From Cycas panzhihuaensis (lineage: Eukaryota; Cycadophyta), in contig CM041465.1 in the NCBI GenBank assembly GCA_023213395.1, forward strand, positions 242,055,741 to 242,119,740: a DNA stretch of 64,000 nt, given 5' to 3'. A program made the translations under genes and the position numbers. Below the pieces are notes generated by a model. The model worked only from the letters and a program-made list of their open reading frames with translations. It did not search any database and was not told the DNA's origin. Of this stretch, positions 46,771 to 57,768 are shown piece by piece; the stretch's first letter is position 1; every line of letters begins with the position of its first letter.

Positions 46771-47490
46771 TTGGCTTTCCATTTCAAGCTTTCTTTAAGT
46801 ATGAGTCCTAGTAATGAAGAAGAAAATGATTATATGTCTCATATACCTTATGCTAGTATAGTAGAAAGTTTGATGTATGCCATGGTATGTACACGACCTG
46901 ACATTTCACATGCAGTTAGCAGGTTTATGGCAAACCTAGGAAAGGAACATTGGGTAGCAATGAAATGGGTGCTTCGGTATTTGAGAGGCACAAGTGACTA
47001 TTATATCACCTTTGGAGGTACAGGTAATTAGGTTTGTGGATATGTTGATTCATACTTTATTGGAGATTTAGATAAGAGAAGGTCTACTTTAGGTTATGTA
47101 TTTACTTTTACGAATGGTCTAGTTAGTTGGATGTCAAAATTACATAGCATAATTACATTATCAACTACCAAAGTTGAATATGTTGTTATAGCACATGCTT
47201 GTAAAGAAGTAATCTCGTTACAGGGTCTATTGATTGAGCTTGAAAGGAAACAAAAAAAGGTAAAGTATTTTATGACAGTCAAAGTGTTATTTACTTAACA
47301 AAGAATCTAGCTTATCATAGTAGGACAAAGCATATTACTCTTAAGTACCATTTTATTAGACAGGTTCTGGAAGTAGGTGGAGTGGCACTTGAGAAGGTTA
47401 ATACAAAATAAAATTATGCCAATATGTTCACAAAACCAGTACTATTAGAGAAGTTCAAATGTTATTTGACTTCTCTTGGCTTAACGAAAA
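46771..47490 (+). pseudogene. pol: RNase H of Copia-B copy 2
   Basis: HIPYASIVESLMYAMVCTRP and DISHAVSRFMANLGKEHW lead to LRYLRGTSDYYITFGG. GYVDSYFIGDLDKRRSTLGY (47038 onward) and SWMSKLHSIITLSTTKVEYV carry the RNase H core. The end is MFTKPVLLEKFKCYLTSLGL (usual ADIFTKPL). Few stops. Confidence 0.88.
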
Positions 47491-47531
47491 GGTGATGAAT
47501 AGTCCAGGAAAGGTATCGGGTAAATTATTGT

Positions 47532-47543
47532 CAAGGTAAAGAC
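47532..47543 (+). other. Degraded polypurine tract of Copia-B copy 2
   Basis: CAAGGTAAAGAC directly before the 3' LTR; purine-rich, probably decayed from a better tract. Confidence 0.55.
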
Positions 47544-48200
47544 TGTTAGATAATGTGACAACAATGTCTTAGAGGCTCAAATTTTGACAAGTTGGTACTG
47601 CGATTTCTCCCAAACTTCTGTAGGGGGTTCCAAGGGGGGTTAGATCCCCCTTTGGCTTGCGGGGTATGGGGGGATTTGGAATGCCCCCCGCAAAGAGGGG
47701 GTTCGGGGGTGATAGCCCCCAACCTAAAAATCTAGCACTAAAAAGCATACTAAATTGTAAAGAGAATTAGGGTCATTCACTCAAAATACCCTAGATTCTA
47801 TGGTCAAGATTTGTGCCTTGTATGACTTTTTCATATTGCCTGATTTATGGTGTTTTTTCATTATTTTGATGGTGTTCGATGTACTTGATGTACTGTGAAG
47901 AGTTAGGTGGCCAGTTATTCTTGTTGTGAGCATTTTACTATAGATTATGCATATTTCTCCATTCTTTGATAACAAAGATTGATACATTTCCTATGTGGAT
48001 GTTTTCCTAGAATACTACTAGGATTTTCCCACGTTATATCAGGTGTATATGTGATGTTTGGCTTTCTTATTCATTTTATTATATTATCTCTAGTTTAAGA
48101 ACTTGCATGTTAAATTTCAGTTTTGATTCCTATAACTAGTTGTAAAATAGTTTAGATCTTGGTGGCAGTTTGAGGTTATTGGGATCTTATCTTCTCGACA
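47544..48200 (+). repeat. 3' LTR of Copia-B copy 2
   Basis: Same ends as the 5' LTR. Hairpins include GGGGGTGATAGCCCCC (47705-47720) and GCGGGG...CCCCCCGC (about 47659-47691). Followed by CTTAG (48201-48205). Confidence 0.95.
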
Positions 48201-48205
48201 CTTAG

Positions 48206-48429
48206 TAACCCCCCTAGAGGTGTGCTTCCAGTTGTGGTTGAGTAGCTTGCTCATATGCCCCTCCCAATTCTCTTGAATGTAGCTATTAATAATCCATTAC
48301 CCAGTGAAACCATTTTTAATTTATAGAAAATAGAGGGCCAAATACCAAAAGATAACTAGTGGTATGGCAATATTATGTATTATATAGTTTACCAAATTTA
48401 CCATAAGAGTACCAATAACAAGGTTAGAT
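48206..48429 (+). other. Leader part 2 of unit 3 fused to pre-integrase region
   Basis: The start (CCCCCCTAGAGGTGTGCTT) continues the leader as at 12352-12375. By about 48320 it has changed to coding-like sequence before integrase. Gag, protease, RT and RNase H are missing between, so the deletion junction lies near 48310-48330. Confidence 0.5.
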
Positions 48430-49640
48430 AGTGCATTAGGGATATAACCCACCAATGTTACCTTATCCAAGACATGATATACAAAAGGTCATTTTGAAGG
48501 AGTCCTTCTCAAATGCATTAATCCCAATGAAACTAATCAAGCTCTCTTATCCGTGTCATGATAGTATTTATGGGGTAAACTTTAAGAGGCAATCCATGGC
48601 TCAAAGAGTCTTGTAAATGGATTTCTTTTAGCTAACATTATTAAAGGATGCCCATGCCTATGTATAAAAATATAAAAAATGACAAGAATATTCTAATGTC
48701 ATGCATTAATCTTGTGGCCATGCACACCACCATTTCACCTTGGACTTTCTCCTAATGGGGACTTGATCTAATTGGGCCTATCATACCCCTATCTTCTACC
48801 TAAGAAAATCTCATTCTAATAGTGATAAAGAATTTTACCAAGTAGGTAGAAGTTATTCCCATTTTATCAATTTCCAACAAAATGATCACTACATTCATCT
48901 TCTGGCACATCAATTTTCCCTTTGGATTCCTTAGTATCTTGAATACATATAATGGGACCCCACTCTCTAATAAGGAAGTTATTGAATTGTGCAAAAATTT
49001 TCACATCTCCTATAAGACCTCATCACCTTATTACTCTTAAGCAAATGAATAGATTGAGGCATTCAACAAAACCCTAATTTCTATTTTAAAGAAAATGGTT
49101 ATTAAGTCTTAATGAGATTGACACTTACAATTGTATCTCACCTTGTGGGCTTATCATACACCTATTTGAACCACCACATATATGACACCCCTTTCCTTTA
49201 TCTATGGATCAAAAGATATCCTTCCACTTAAAATAGAGATACCATATCTAAGGGTGTCTTTGAAGGGTTTTACTGATGAGGATTAACATCACCAAGCATG
49301 CCTTATTAACCTAAAAGCTTTAGATAAAAAGTGGCTTACAGCTTATTAGATGAACCTCACATAAAAATCCAAAGCTTAGAAGGCCCATGCTAAATATTCA
49401 TAACCTGGGTAATTCACCCTAGGGAACAAGGTCCTAAAGATCAAATATCTTCATGAGCATCTCCAGAAGTTTGGCCCTAAGTGGGTTGGACCCTTTATTG
49501 TTCTTTAAATTCTAGCTAATGGTGTGTATCACATCGCCATACTAAAGGGCCTCCAGTTTGAGAAGAGGGCCTCTAGTATCCATTTCTCTATGTCTATCAT
49601 AATTCTTATCACTCAATCAATAATGATACACTCCTCCCTT
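48430..49640 (+). pseudogene. pol: Ty3/gypsy integrase of Tat-like unit 3
   Basis: The zinc-binding N-terminus is visible as GVLLKCINPNE-like start, SVHDSIYGGNF and later GCPCL and CHALILWPCTPPFH (H2C2 finger plus the start of the core). Core blocks include PNGDLI, FHISYKTSSPYYS-like and NEIEAFNKTLIS-like, matching unit 0 at 3590-3660. The GPY/F tail FGPKWVGPFIVL lies near 49470-49505, followed by LANGVYHIAILKGLQFEK. The frame shifts repeatedly and TAG/TAA stops are common, so it is more decayed than unit 0. Confidence 0.75.
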
Positions 49641-50189
49641 AGGCAAACCCCATGGGGGCATCATACTCCCCTATGAGTGTAAACTTGACTTTACTTCATC
49701 ATTCAGATATTCCACAATGACCATAAGATATAATTCCCAAAAAGTTATAATCACACTCATCTAAAAAATCATTAGGTAAACTTAAGTATAGACTCATAAA
49801 ATAGCTAATCTAATCTACACTAAGCTATGATAAGTAAGGAGTAAGCATGTACCTTCACTTACCTATTATTGTGATGTTTAGGAGATTCCTAGATTATGAT
49901 AAATAACACATAATCAAACTAAGTATTTTTCTCTTTCTATAAAAATAAAGTCTAGTTTACATTTATGGGGAACATAATGCCTATTGTAACTTTTGAGGAG
50001 TACTCACTAAAGAGGATAAACTATGACAATAACCCTAGCTAACCTAGCCCATTACCAAAGGTTAGCTAATTTATCAACTTCTCTGCTACTCTAGTAAGAG
50101 GCTAAACTACCACTCTTTCTAAAAAAATGAGGGTAAATTATCTTGTAAATTTGTATATATACAATATGACTATGTCTCTTTAAAAGGTC
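49641..50189 (+). other. Post-integrase spacer of unit 3, left of Copia-F
   Basis: No coding. Contains two copies of the recurring word (GAGGATAAACTATG at 50012-50025, GAGGCTAAACTACC at 50098-50111). The antisense gene and second RNase H are absent from this unit. Confidence 0.5.
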
Positions 50190-50583
50190 TGATAGAAGAA
50201 TTAATGTTTCTTTCATTAATTCATAGATCTTTGTATAAATTAATATTGTATATATTTATGATAAGGGCTTCATTTCATATAAATAGTTTATGTTGCGTGG
50301 GGCTGTATTTTATCCTCATATGAAGGTGTCATAGATTAGTGTAATAATGTAAGGTACATTTAGCACCTTACATGACCCTTCAATTTGCCTTCCTTACATT
50401 TGTATAATTGCCTCATTTTATTTAATGTATGAGGCATTCTTCATGTTATATTATACTTTGATTTCTTATGAATGAATGAATACAAGCATTTTGATTTGGA
50501 GCATTAGAGATTAATTCCTATACTTTTGTGCTTACCTTTATTTTAATTTCTATGTAAGCTAGGCAAACATCCATCCTCCTTCA
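50190..50583 (+). repeat. 5' LTR of Copia-F
   Basis: TGATAGAAGAATTAATG to CATCCTCCTTCA; aligns with 57305-57768. Confidence 0.9.
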
Positions 50584-50585
50584 CT

Positions 50586-50597
50586 TGGCATCAAAGC
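50586..50597 (+). other. Primer binding site of Copia-F
   Basis: TGGCATCAAAGC, two transitions from the initiator-Met tRNA complement, two bases after the LTR. Confidence 0.8.
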
Positions 50598-52400
50598 TAG
50601 TCTCTACCAAGTTTGTTCATCAATCTTCAACGAGTTTATTACTTAATCTTTTCTCTCTAGTGCAACTCGTAGTGGTTGTATTCTTCTATTAAATAAGAAC
50701 TATTTACTAAATACTTTTACTATAGCTTATATGTGTGATAGATCTATTAGTTGTTTAATATTTAACCCCAGTTTGGCCCTCTTCAGATAGTTGATTATCT
50801 AGCTATATTAAATATCAATGTATATGACTATTATGAATTACTAGGCGATCTCTATTTGACCTGTATTCACACTTGCAACAAGTTGTTAATTAGTACTACA
50901 CTGTTTAAGCTACTAACCTTATTAGTAGTGGTTGTTAATTATTGTTATGTCTCTCTATTGGCATGCATTTACTTTTTTGAGGTCCTATTATGAGCTTGGC
51001 ATATTAACTACATTGTTGTCTCTGTTTGGCCAATATATGACCTTTATAGATTTAGTTAAGTATTGACTACTTTGCATGGCTTGTCTCCTACTAATACGGA
51101 TTTTGATGGCATTTTTTAATCTAAAATTTATGTTCCTTTTTATAATGTAGACATACTTCCACTATTATGTGGCTTTCCATTAGTTTATAGAGCTTGGCTA
51201 TACTAGCTTGCATTTGAATCCTGGTAGTTCTCATTGTCTCCTATTATCATTTGGCATCTCTAAGTGGATTGGTTTTAGCCCTACGTGGCATTGATTACCT
51301 TCATTGAAGCTTGACTATACTATTCATGGCCTACATAGTCTTCTACTAAGCTTGACTAGCTTGTGTGGCCCCTTTACATATCTATTATGGTAGTTTTGTG
51401 ATCTCAACATTCCTACATAGCCTCACTTTATTATTATGCCATAAATTGGTATTTTTTTATCTATTTATTGATTTTAAATTGGGTGCAGATAATTTGAGAT
51501 TGATCCAGAGAGATCCATACAATAATATAGAGGTAAACAAACCAGATTCATGCTCTAATTTTATTGATCTAAGGACTGAAAGGATTTTGTTAACTTTACT
51601 ATATTCCTACACACAAGTGGATGGATAGAAGTATGGCTTATGACCCTTTAAATTGGCCTTGGATAAGTCTACTTTATAGTCGAGAAGGTAAATCTAGAAA
51701 CCATTACTTCTATAGAGAGAATTTAGCTCTCATATCCATTCTGTTACTTAGTTTTTTCAAAATCCTTTTGCCCGAATTTGAGTTTTATATAGTTATAAAA
51801 ACTTCAGGTTATATAATTTAGTATATCCTTAGAATATTTTATTTTCAATATATTTCATAACCTAAAGATACCTTTTTAATAGGTTTTAAATCATTTAAAA
51901 GCTTTTTAGATCTTTTAAAATCTATTTTAAGGTAATTTTTAAAGTTTTTTTAAAGGTTTTTTTTTTTTACTTAAAACATTAAAATAAATCTATTAATCAC
52001 TACTTTTTTTAAAATAAACTAAAAATATTAAAATAGATAAAAACCAAAGGAACAACCTAATTATGAGCCTTACAAGGGGAATAATTAGGATCCCTAAAGT
52101 TACCACTCTATACATATTATCAATGCTTCTTAAATTTTGTGGATATTAGAGAGGATCTTTAGTTATCATGTGTAATTAAGGGTAGGTTGAGGTGTTATGC
52201 CCAAAACCTTAGAGTTTAGAAACTACATTAAACCTAGAGAGGGTGAGCACCTTGGTTGAAAGTGTTTCCTTAGACAAGGATCTATCATTTAGGCCATAAA
52301 TCTAGTGCAAGTGGGTCAATGGTGTTAAGGGAGCAATTGAACCTTCTATAGCACTTACAAACCTTTAGGTATATTGGGTCCCCAAGCTACCAATTGTGAG
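50598..52400 (+). other. Leader of Copia-F
   Basis: Non-coding, 1.8 kb. Between about 50990 and 51360 an AGCTTGRCTA-like word recurs four times. 51830-52050 is a T/A-rich tract. From 52070 to 52240 it matches the leader end before 62220 (words TTACCAC, TTAGAGTTTAGA, CTAGA(G/C)(A/C)... GAGGG), linking Copia-F to Copia-G. Frames at 51365-51821 have no recognisable domain. Confidence 0.55.
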
Positions 52401-53200
52401 GATGTATACTATTAAATATGACCATCTCAACTACTAAGGGCTATCTAGGAATGGAGATCACCATTTTTTAGGTAGAGTAAGACATATATTAAACACTATG
52501 GTACTTTAGAATATTTCTTGGCTTGGAAGAAATAAGTCAAGAATATTTTGATCATAAATAAACTTTATCCTTATGTTTTTAGAAAAATTCATAAGCTAGT
52601 TCTTATTGAAGATCTCAATCATCCTAATAACCTTATTCCACTTGATATTAATGTTGTATCTACCTTCCAAGAGTTTGATGAAGTCGTCCTTTCTTTCCTT
52701 TATATATCTTATGAGGATAATATTGACTAGAATATAAAACTTGTCTTTACCTTTACTAAAGCTTGGAACATCATCTGTGCACTATACAAGAGGATGGACA
52801 ATGCTAGGGCAATGATGCTTAAAGCCCAACTTTCTTCTATTATGTTTATAGGATCCATAGTAGCTCACTTGTCCTAGATTAAAGTGATTAAGAACTAATT
52901 GGCAGTTATGGACTAGCCACCAAAGGATAGTGATCTTGTATCATGCATTGTTAATATTTTTCCACCTAGTTATAATGCTCTCATATCCAATCTATCACAT
53001 ATAAGCTAGATTATTACCACTAATTTCAATACATTTAATGGTTTATTACTCCAAGAAGAATGCATTTTAATCCGTTCCGGGAATCTAAAAGCTTCCATTT
53101 CCACACTAGCATTTGTAGCCAAACATAGAGGAAGACCTTAATGTCCATAACTTACACATCAATTTGATTAGATAAATTTGAACTAATAGCCTTATCAATA
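52400..53200 (+). pseudogene. gag: gag of Copia-F
   Basis: UBN2-type copia gag: NKLYPYVFRKIHKLVLIEDL, FTKAWNIICALYKRMDNARA, MLKAQLSSIMFIGSIVAHLS, IKVIKNQLAVMD, DLVSCIVNIFPPSYNALISN and FNTFNGLLLQEECI follow the family pattern (AW..L...Y, L..LKM..G.S, L..LP.SY, LL.EE). Stops fall at several Gln/Trp positions. No intact zinc knuckle was found downstream. Confidence 0.82.
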
Positions 53201-53539
53201 GCATAATAAACCATGTTAGCCTTGATCATCTTATAATCCTTAGGTTATTTTTCACTATTATAGAAAAATTGGAGACATAGTACTAGACTATAGAAAAAAG
53301 AGGCTTGACTTTCAATAACAATAATTTTAGAACTACCCTGCTATGTAGGGCAATCAGACTTGTAGATGTGGAAACTATGAGGGACCTCAGAGATAGAATC
53401 ATCCAAACTATTAGGGACTAATAAGACAAAACCAAAATGCTCCTTAGAGAAATTGACAAAATAGAAATCATAACCATAAATAAAGAGACCACATAGCCAA
53501 TTCTTAAAACCTTTTCTTTGTTACTTTGTCATCACATTA

Positions 53540-54960
53540 TTCTGATATCTCCTAGTTGATTGATTCAGGTGCTTCTTAACATATGATGAGTTTGGAGTAA
53601 CTCCTAATTAATACAAGATCAATCAAGGATCAATCTATCACCTTTAGAGATGATAGTACTTTAGAGGTTGCCAAGATTAGTAATGTTCATATCTCATTAA
53701 AGAATTTAAACACTTCTCATCATCTTAGTAATGTATTCTATATACTCAACATGACATGCAACTTACTTTTAGTCAACCAAATAAATAAATAAAACTCTGA
53801 TGTTTTATTCATCCATATTAAAAAATTCTTAATTTCATATCTGAATGGTAACTTAATTACCTTAAGTTATAAAGATCAAGAACTTTATAAACTTAATATG
53901 ATAACCAGACCATTGATCCACACATTTAAAGTTAGTTCTTGTAGCAATTCAACTTCAATTCTTGATCCTTCTACTTTGACATTAAATTTAGATGATTAAT
54001 TTACTTCCGACACATATGTCTCTCTTATAATTTTAAAAGACTAGTTATGGCATCGATTCCTAGGTCACTTGAAAATGGATAGCCTTCATCTACTTTATAA
54101 ATTAAATATGATGCATGGTATACCAAACATCAATGAGACAAAATATACTTGTGAGGGCTATGTAATGGGGAAACACCATTAAGCTCCTTTTAGGTCAAAT
54201 GGGAGAGCCTAACATGCTAAGGAACCTTTAGGCCTAGTACATTTAGATATATGTGGGTCCATGTCTTAGGTATCCATTAGAGGATATTAATTATTTATTA
54301 CTTTCATTGATGATTATTCTAGGAAAGTCTAGGTATATTTCATGAAGTAGAAATTAAAAGTTCTTGATAAATTCAAGGAATTTAAGCATGGCATTGAAAT
54401 TGAATCTAGAAGGCCACTTAAAATAGTTCATTGTGATAATGGAGTTGAATATACATCCAATGCATTCACCTAATTTTGTAAAGATAATGACATCAAATGA
54501 TAGTTTTCTACCCCATATACCCCTTACCAGAATGGTGTTACTTAGAAAATAAATTAGACCTTGGTCAGCAAAGGCAAAACCATGCTTCACCAAGAGTTTA
54601 TGACTTTAATTCTATGCTAAATCCCTTCATACAGATCCATACCTCATAAATAGAAGTTCTACTAAGGCTATATTGAACATTACTCCTAAGGAGGCCTAGT
54701 CAGGTCAAAGACTTATGGTCTCACACTTGGGTACTTTTGGTTATATAACATATATACTTACACATAAATAACAAAGGAAAAAGTTAGATGATAAGAGAAA
54801 GAAATATATTTTCATTAGTTATCAACCTAGTTTCAAAGCATATAAATTATATGATCCTACCACCAACCAAATTCATACATCTCAAGATGTCATACTTTTA
54901 GAAAAGATCTAGGATGTTAATATCAATCAAATTTTATTTTTTGATGATAATTCAAATAAA
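53540..54960 (+). pseudogene. pol: Protease and integrase of Copia-F
   Basis: The protease active site is intact: LIDSGAS (Asp at 53562), followed by a stop and HMM. FRDDSTLEVAKISNVHISLK and FYILNMTCNLLLVNQI follow. The integrase zinc finger has LWHRFLGHLKMDSLHLLYKL (from about 54045). The core has LVHLDICGSMS (about 54237), LFITFIDDYSRKV and IVHCDNGVEYTSNAF (Asp at 54434), then FSTPYTPYQNGVT. Many TAG stops. The C-terminal part is shifted in frame. Confidence 0.85.
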
Positions 54961-55317
54961 GCACTAATTGCTTCTCCTACTCTATAAAATGTTCCTCTAG
55001 TATATATGCCTCTAACATCTATATTTACTCCTAGTTCCATGTCTAATCCACTTGCCTCTACTTCCTTATCTTCTCCCATCAATCCTTTAAAGGATATTTA
55101 GGATGAGGCTACATTAAAATGGTTGCCTAAATAGTATATGTAGATGAACTCTTTTGTGCCTTCATCACCATAATAAGCAAACACATAACCAAAATATAGG
55201 TCATCTATTAACTTTGCCTTAATGGCATAAGTTTTGTCAGCTCCTAAACTATCTACTTTTGAGGAAGTTATATTAGATATAAAATTGCAAGAAATAATGA
55301 CTAATGAAATGGATTCA
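54961..55317 (+). pseudogene. pol: Integrase-RT linker and RT start of Copia-F
   Basis: Ser/Pro-rich linker (about 55010-55090) then KLQEIMTNEMDS-like sequence, the start of copia RT. The reading is interrupted at 55317 by the solo LTR and resumes at 55930. Confidence 0.7.
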
Positions 55318-55924
55318 TATTAGATATATGACAATAATTATGAGTAGGCTTTAATTTTTGGGATCTTTATTAGTGTGGTTTCTCTATAAATATTTTTCAA
55401 GGGGATCCAAGAGGGGCAATAACCCTAGAAGTAAAAAGCAAGTAGGGGTTTGGGAGTGATAGCCCCAAAAGTAGAAGGCTAAGGCTTAAAACATATCAAA
55501 TTATAAAGGGAATCTAGGTCATTCATCAAAAAGACCTAGATCTGATGACTACGATTGATCTGCCCTTCTTGTAACCTATTTTTAGGGTAATTATATCATA
55601 GTGTATTGTAATTATATTGCCTTATGAAGGGGTAGCTATTGGTTTTCATTGTTATGGAAATTCTATGGAGACTGCATGTACAATCTTTCATTCCTAACTA
55701 ATAAGATCAATACCTTTCCTATGTGGATGTTTGCCTAACACTCTGCTAGGGTTTTACCACATTAAAATGTATGTATTAGGTAATGTGTATGCTTTATTAT
55801 GTATGTTGAATAATCTATGGTTTTAGAGACTTGCATTTATTGTAGTTTCGAATCCTTATTATTATTACAAAATAGTTAGATCTTGGTGGCTAGTTTTGGT
55901 TAGTTAAACTAAGTTTTCTCAATA
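55318..55924 (+). repeat. Solo LTR of the Copia-B family inside Copia-F
   Basis: Starts TATTAGATATATGACAATAA (family TGTTAGATAATGTGACAAC) and ends TTTTCTCAATA (family CTTCTCGACA). It keeps the family's GGGGTTTGGGAGTGATAGCCCC-type hairpin zone in shortened, broken form and the words CCTATGTGGATGTTTGCC and CTGCTAGGGTTTTACCAC. Flanks ATTCA and ATTTA are a target duplication with one change. Taking out the LTR and one flank rejoins EMDS with ILQNNTWELVELPKG in frame, allowing stops for Q and W. Solo LTRs arise by recombination between the LTRs of a complete element. Confidence 0.85.
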
Positions 55925-56600
55925 ATTTAATCTTATAGAATAATACTTAGGAGCTAGTTGAGCTACCTAAAGGGAAGAAACTAATTGATCATAAATGGAT
56001 TTACAAAATAAATTTCATATAGATGGCTTTATGTAGTAATGTAAAGCCTATTTGGTTGCCAAAGGTTTTAAATAAATCGAAGGAATTAACTATGATGGCA
56101 TATTTATACCAGTTGCTAAAATGACCATTATTAAGCTTGTTTAGGAACTTACAACTCAATTCAAATGGCCTGTATACCAAATGGATGTAAAATACATCTT
56201 TTTGAATGGTGACTTGTAGGAGGAAATCTATATAAATCAACCTCTTAACTTTGTGGTTTGTGGAAAAGAACACCTGGTTTATAAACTTAAAAAGGCATTA
56301 TATGGCCTTAAATAATGACTTCATGCTCACTCTGGTCATACTTTATGTCGATAATTTATTGATAATTAGTAATGACATAGAGTGGATTTCATATCTCCAG
56401 GGAGAACTAAAATGTAACTTTGAGATGATTGACCTTGAGTTGCTCCATTACTTTCTTGGCATGGAAGTTTGGAAGGAGTTAGGCCATTTTTTCCTTTTAT
56501 ATTCAAAATACGTAAAGGAAATTCTTCAAAATTGTAAGATAGATGAATGTAAACCATTTCTAACTCCTATGGAGACAAGTTTGAATTAGATATTGATAAG
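55925..56600 (+). pseudogene. pol: Reverse transcriptase of Copia-F, after the solo LTR
   Basis: NNT, stop, ELVELPKGKKLIDHKWIYKI is followed by QMDVKYIFLNGDL, EEIYINQ and VYKLKKALYGLK. A deletion of roughly 110 bp then removes the usual APRAWY...LY stretch, and the reading resumes FMLTLVILYVDNLLIISNDI. The active site is YVDN (56344-56355), with the second catalytic Asp lost. LLHYFLGMEVWKE and YSKYVKEILQNCKID follow. Confidence 0.85.
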
Positions 56601-57260
56601 CATGGAAAACCTATAGATCTAACATTATATAAATAACTTGTGTGGAAACTAATTTAACTCATATATACTCATTGAAATATTACCTGTGTTATTGGGATCT
56701 ATCCTTGGTTTATGACACAACCTAAACTCTCACATTAGAAAGCAACAATGAGGATACTAAAATATCTTCGAGATACTCTTTAGTTTAGACTTGATTACTA
56801 TTATATGTAGAATCCTTTATTGATAGGTTACATAGGTGTAGATTGAGTTGGATGTAAAGATAGTTATAGATCAACCTTATGTTATAGTTTTAACCTAACT
56901 TCTACTTTAGTTTCATGGTCCTATAAAAAGTAGCTTAATATCATACATTCTTCAATTAAAATTGAGTATAAAGATATTGTTAGTTCCACTACTAAGACTA
57001 TTTAGCTTAGGTAGATTATTGAAGAGCTTGGACTCAATGAAACATAAGTTATATCTATGTTTTGGGATAATCAAAGTGTTTTAAAATTGACTAAGAATCG
57101 TGCATTCCATACTAGAATAAAACATATTGAGGTTCACCATCACTTCATCAAGGAGCATATATAGGATGGTAAGATTGATTTGATTTATAAGCCTACCAAA
57201 GCATAGATTATAGATATCTTCACAAAAACACATTCTCATGATAAATTCAAAAGTTTTAGC
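56601..57260 (+). pseudogene. pol: RNase H of Copia-F
   Basis: Broken reading of YLRDTL-like, GYIGVD (Asp region near 56830), SWSYKKXLNIIHSSIKIEYK-like, LGLNETXVISMFWDNQSVLK (about 57030-57080) and HTRIKHIEVHHHFIKEHI (about 57108-57160). The end, IIDIFTKTHSHDKFKSF, corresponds to the usual ADIFTKPL. Confidence 0.75.
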
Positions 57261-57295
57261 TTAGCCTAAGTGTTAGAATTAATAAAAACAGCATT

Positions 57296-57304
57296 AAGGG
57301 AGGG
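57296..57304 (+). other. Polypurine tract of Copia-F
   Basis: AAGGGAGGG immediately before the 3' LTR. Confidence 0.8.
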
Positions 57305-57768
57305 TGATAGAAGAATTAATATTTATTTCATTAATTTATTGATCTTCATATCATTAATATTAATTTTGTAGATATTTCTGATGAGGGTTTCATTTCATAT
57401 AAATGGGTTAAGACACAACTTAATGTTGTGAACCTAGTTGTATAGGGTTATGTTTTGTCCTCATATAAAGGTGTTATAGATTAGTGCAATAATGCAAGGT
57501 ATATCTGACACCTCGCATGACCCTTTGATTCACCTTCCTTACATTTTTGTAATCGCCTCCTTTTATTTAATATAGAAGGCATTCTTCATATTATATTGTG
57601 CTTTGATTTCTTATAAATGAATGAATAGAAGCATTCTGATTTGGAGTATTAAGGATTAATTCCTATGCTTTTATGCTTACCTTTATTTTAATTTCTATTG
57701 AATATCTGTAAGGATGTCATGAATCTTGAACCTTGGTTATAAACTAGGTAGACATCCATCCTCTTTCA
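57305..57768 (+). repeat. 3' LTR of Copia-F
   Basis: TGATAGAAGAATTAATATTT to CATCCTCTTTCA. Has two stretches absent from the 5' LTR (near 57410 and 57700). Confidence 0.88.

Larger units (their letters stand above)
42850..48200 (+). mobile_element. Copia-B copy 2, complete Ty1/copia retrotransposon
   Basis: The only complete member of the Copia-B family here: 5.35 kb, 656- and 657-bp LTRs, perfect CTTAG duplication, primer site, and gag-PR-IN-RT-RNase H in copia order. It serves as the reference for copy 1 (1-3319) and copy 3 (62221-64000). The LTRs differ by many substitutions, so the insertion is old. Stops, mostly TAG replacing Gln or Trp codons, interrupt all domains. It sits in the leader of Tat-like unit 3; the uninterrupted counterpart is at 12344-12375. 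Confidence 0.96.
50190..57768 (+). mobile_element. Copia-F, full-length Ty1/copia retrotransposon
   Basis: LTRs of 394 bp (50190-50583) and 464 bp (57305-57768), primer site, long leader, gag, PR, IN, RT, RNase H and a polypurine tract. The flanks AGGTC and AGGGG share only AGG, so the target duplication is weak. The length difference of the LTRs comes from two gaps of roughly 25 and 40 bp. It carries a solo Copia-B LTR in RT (55318-55924). It lies in the 3' region of Tat-like unit 3. Heavily mutated. Confidence 0.88.
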
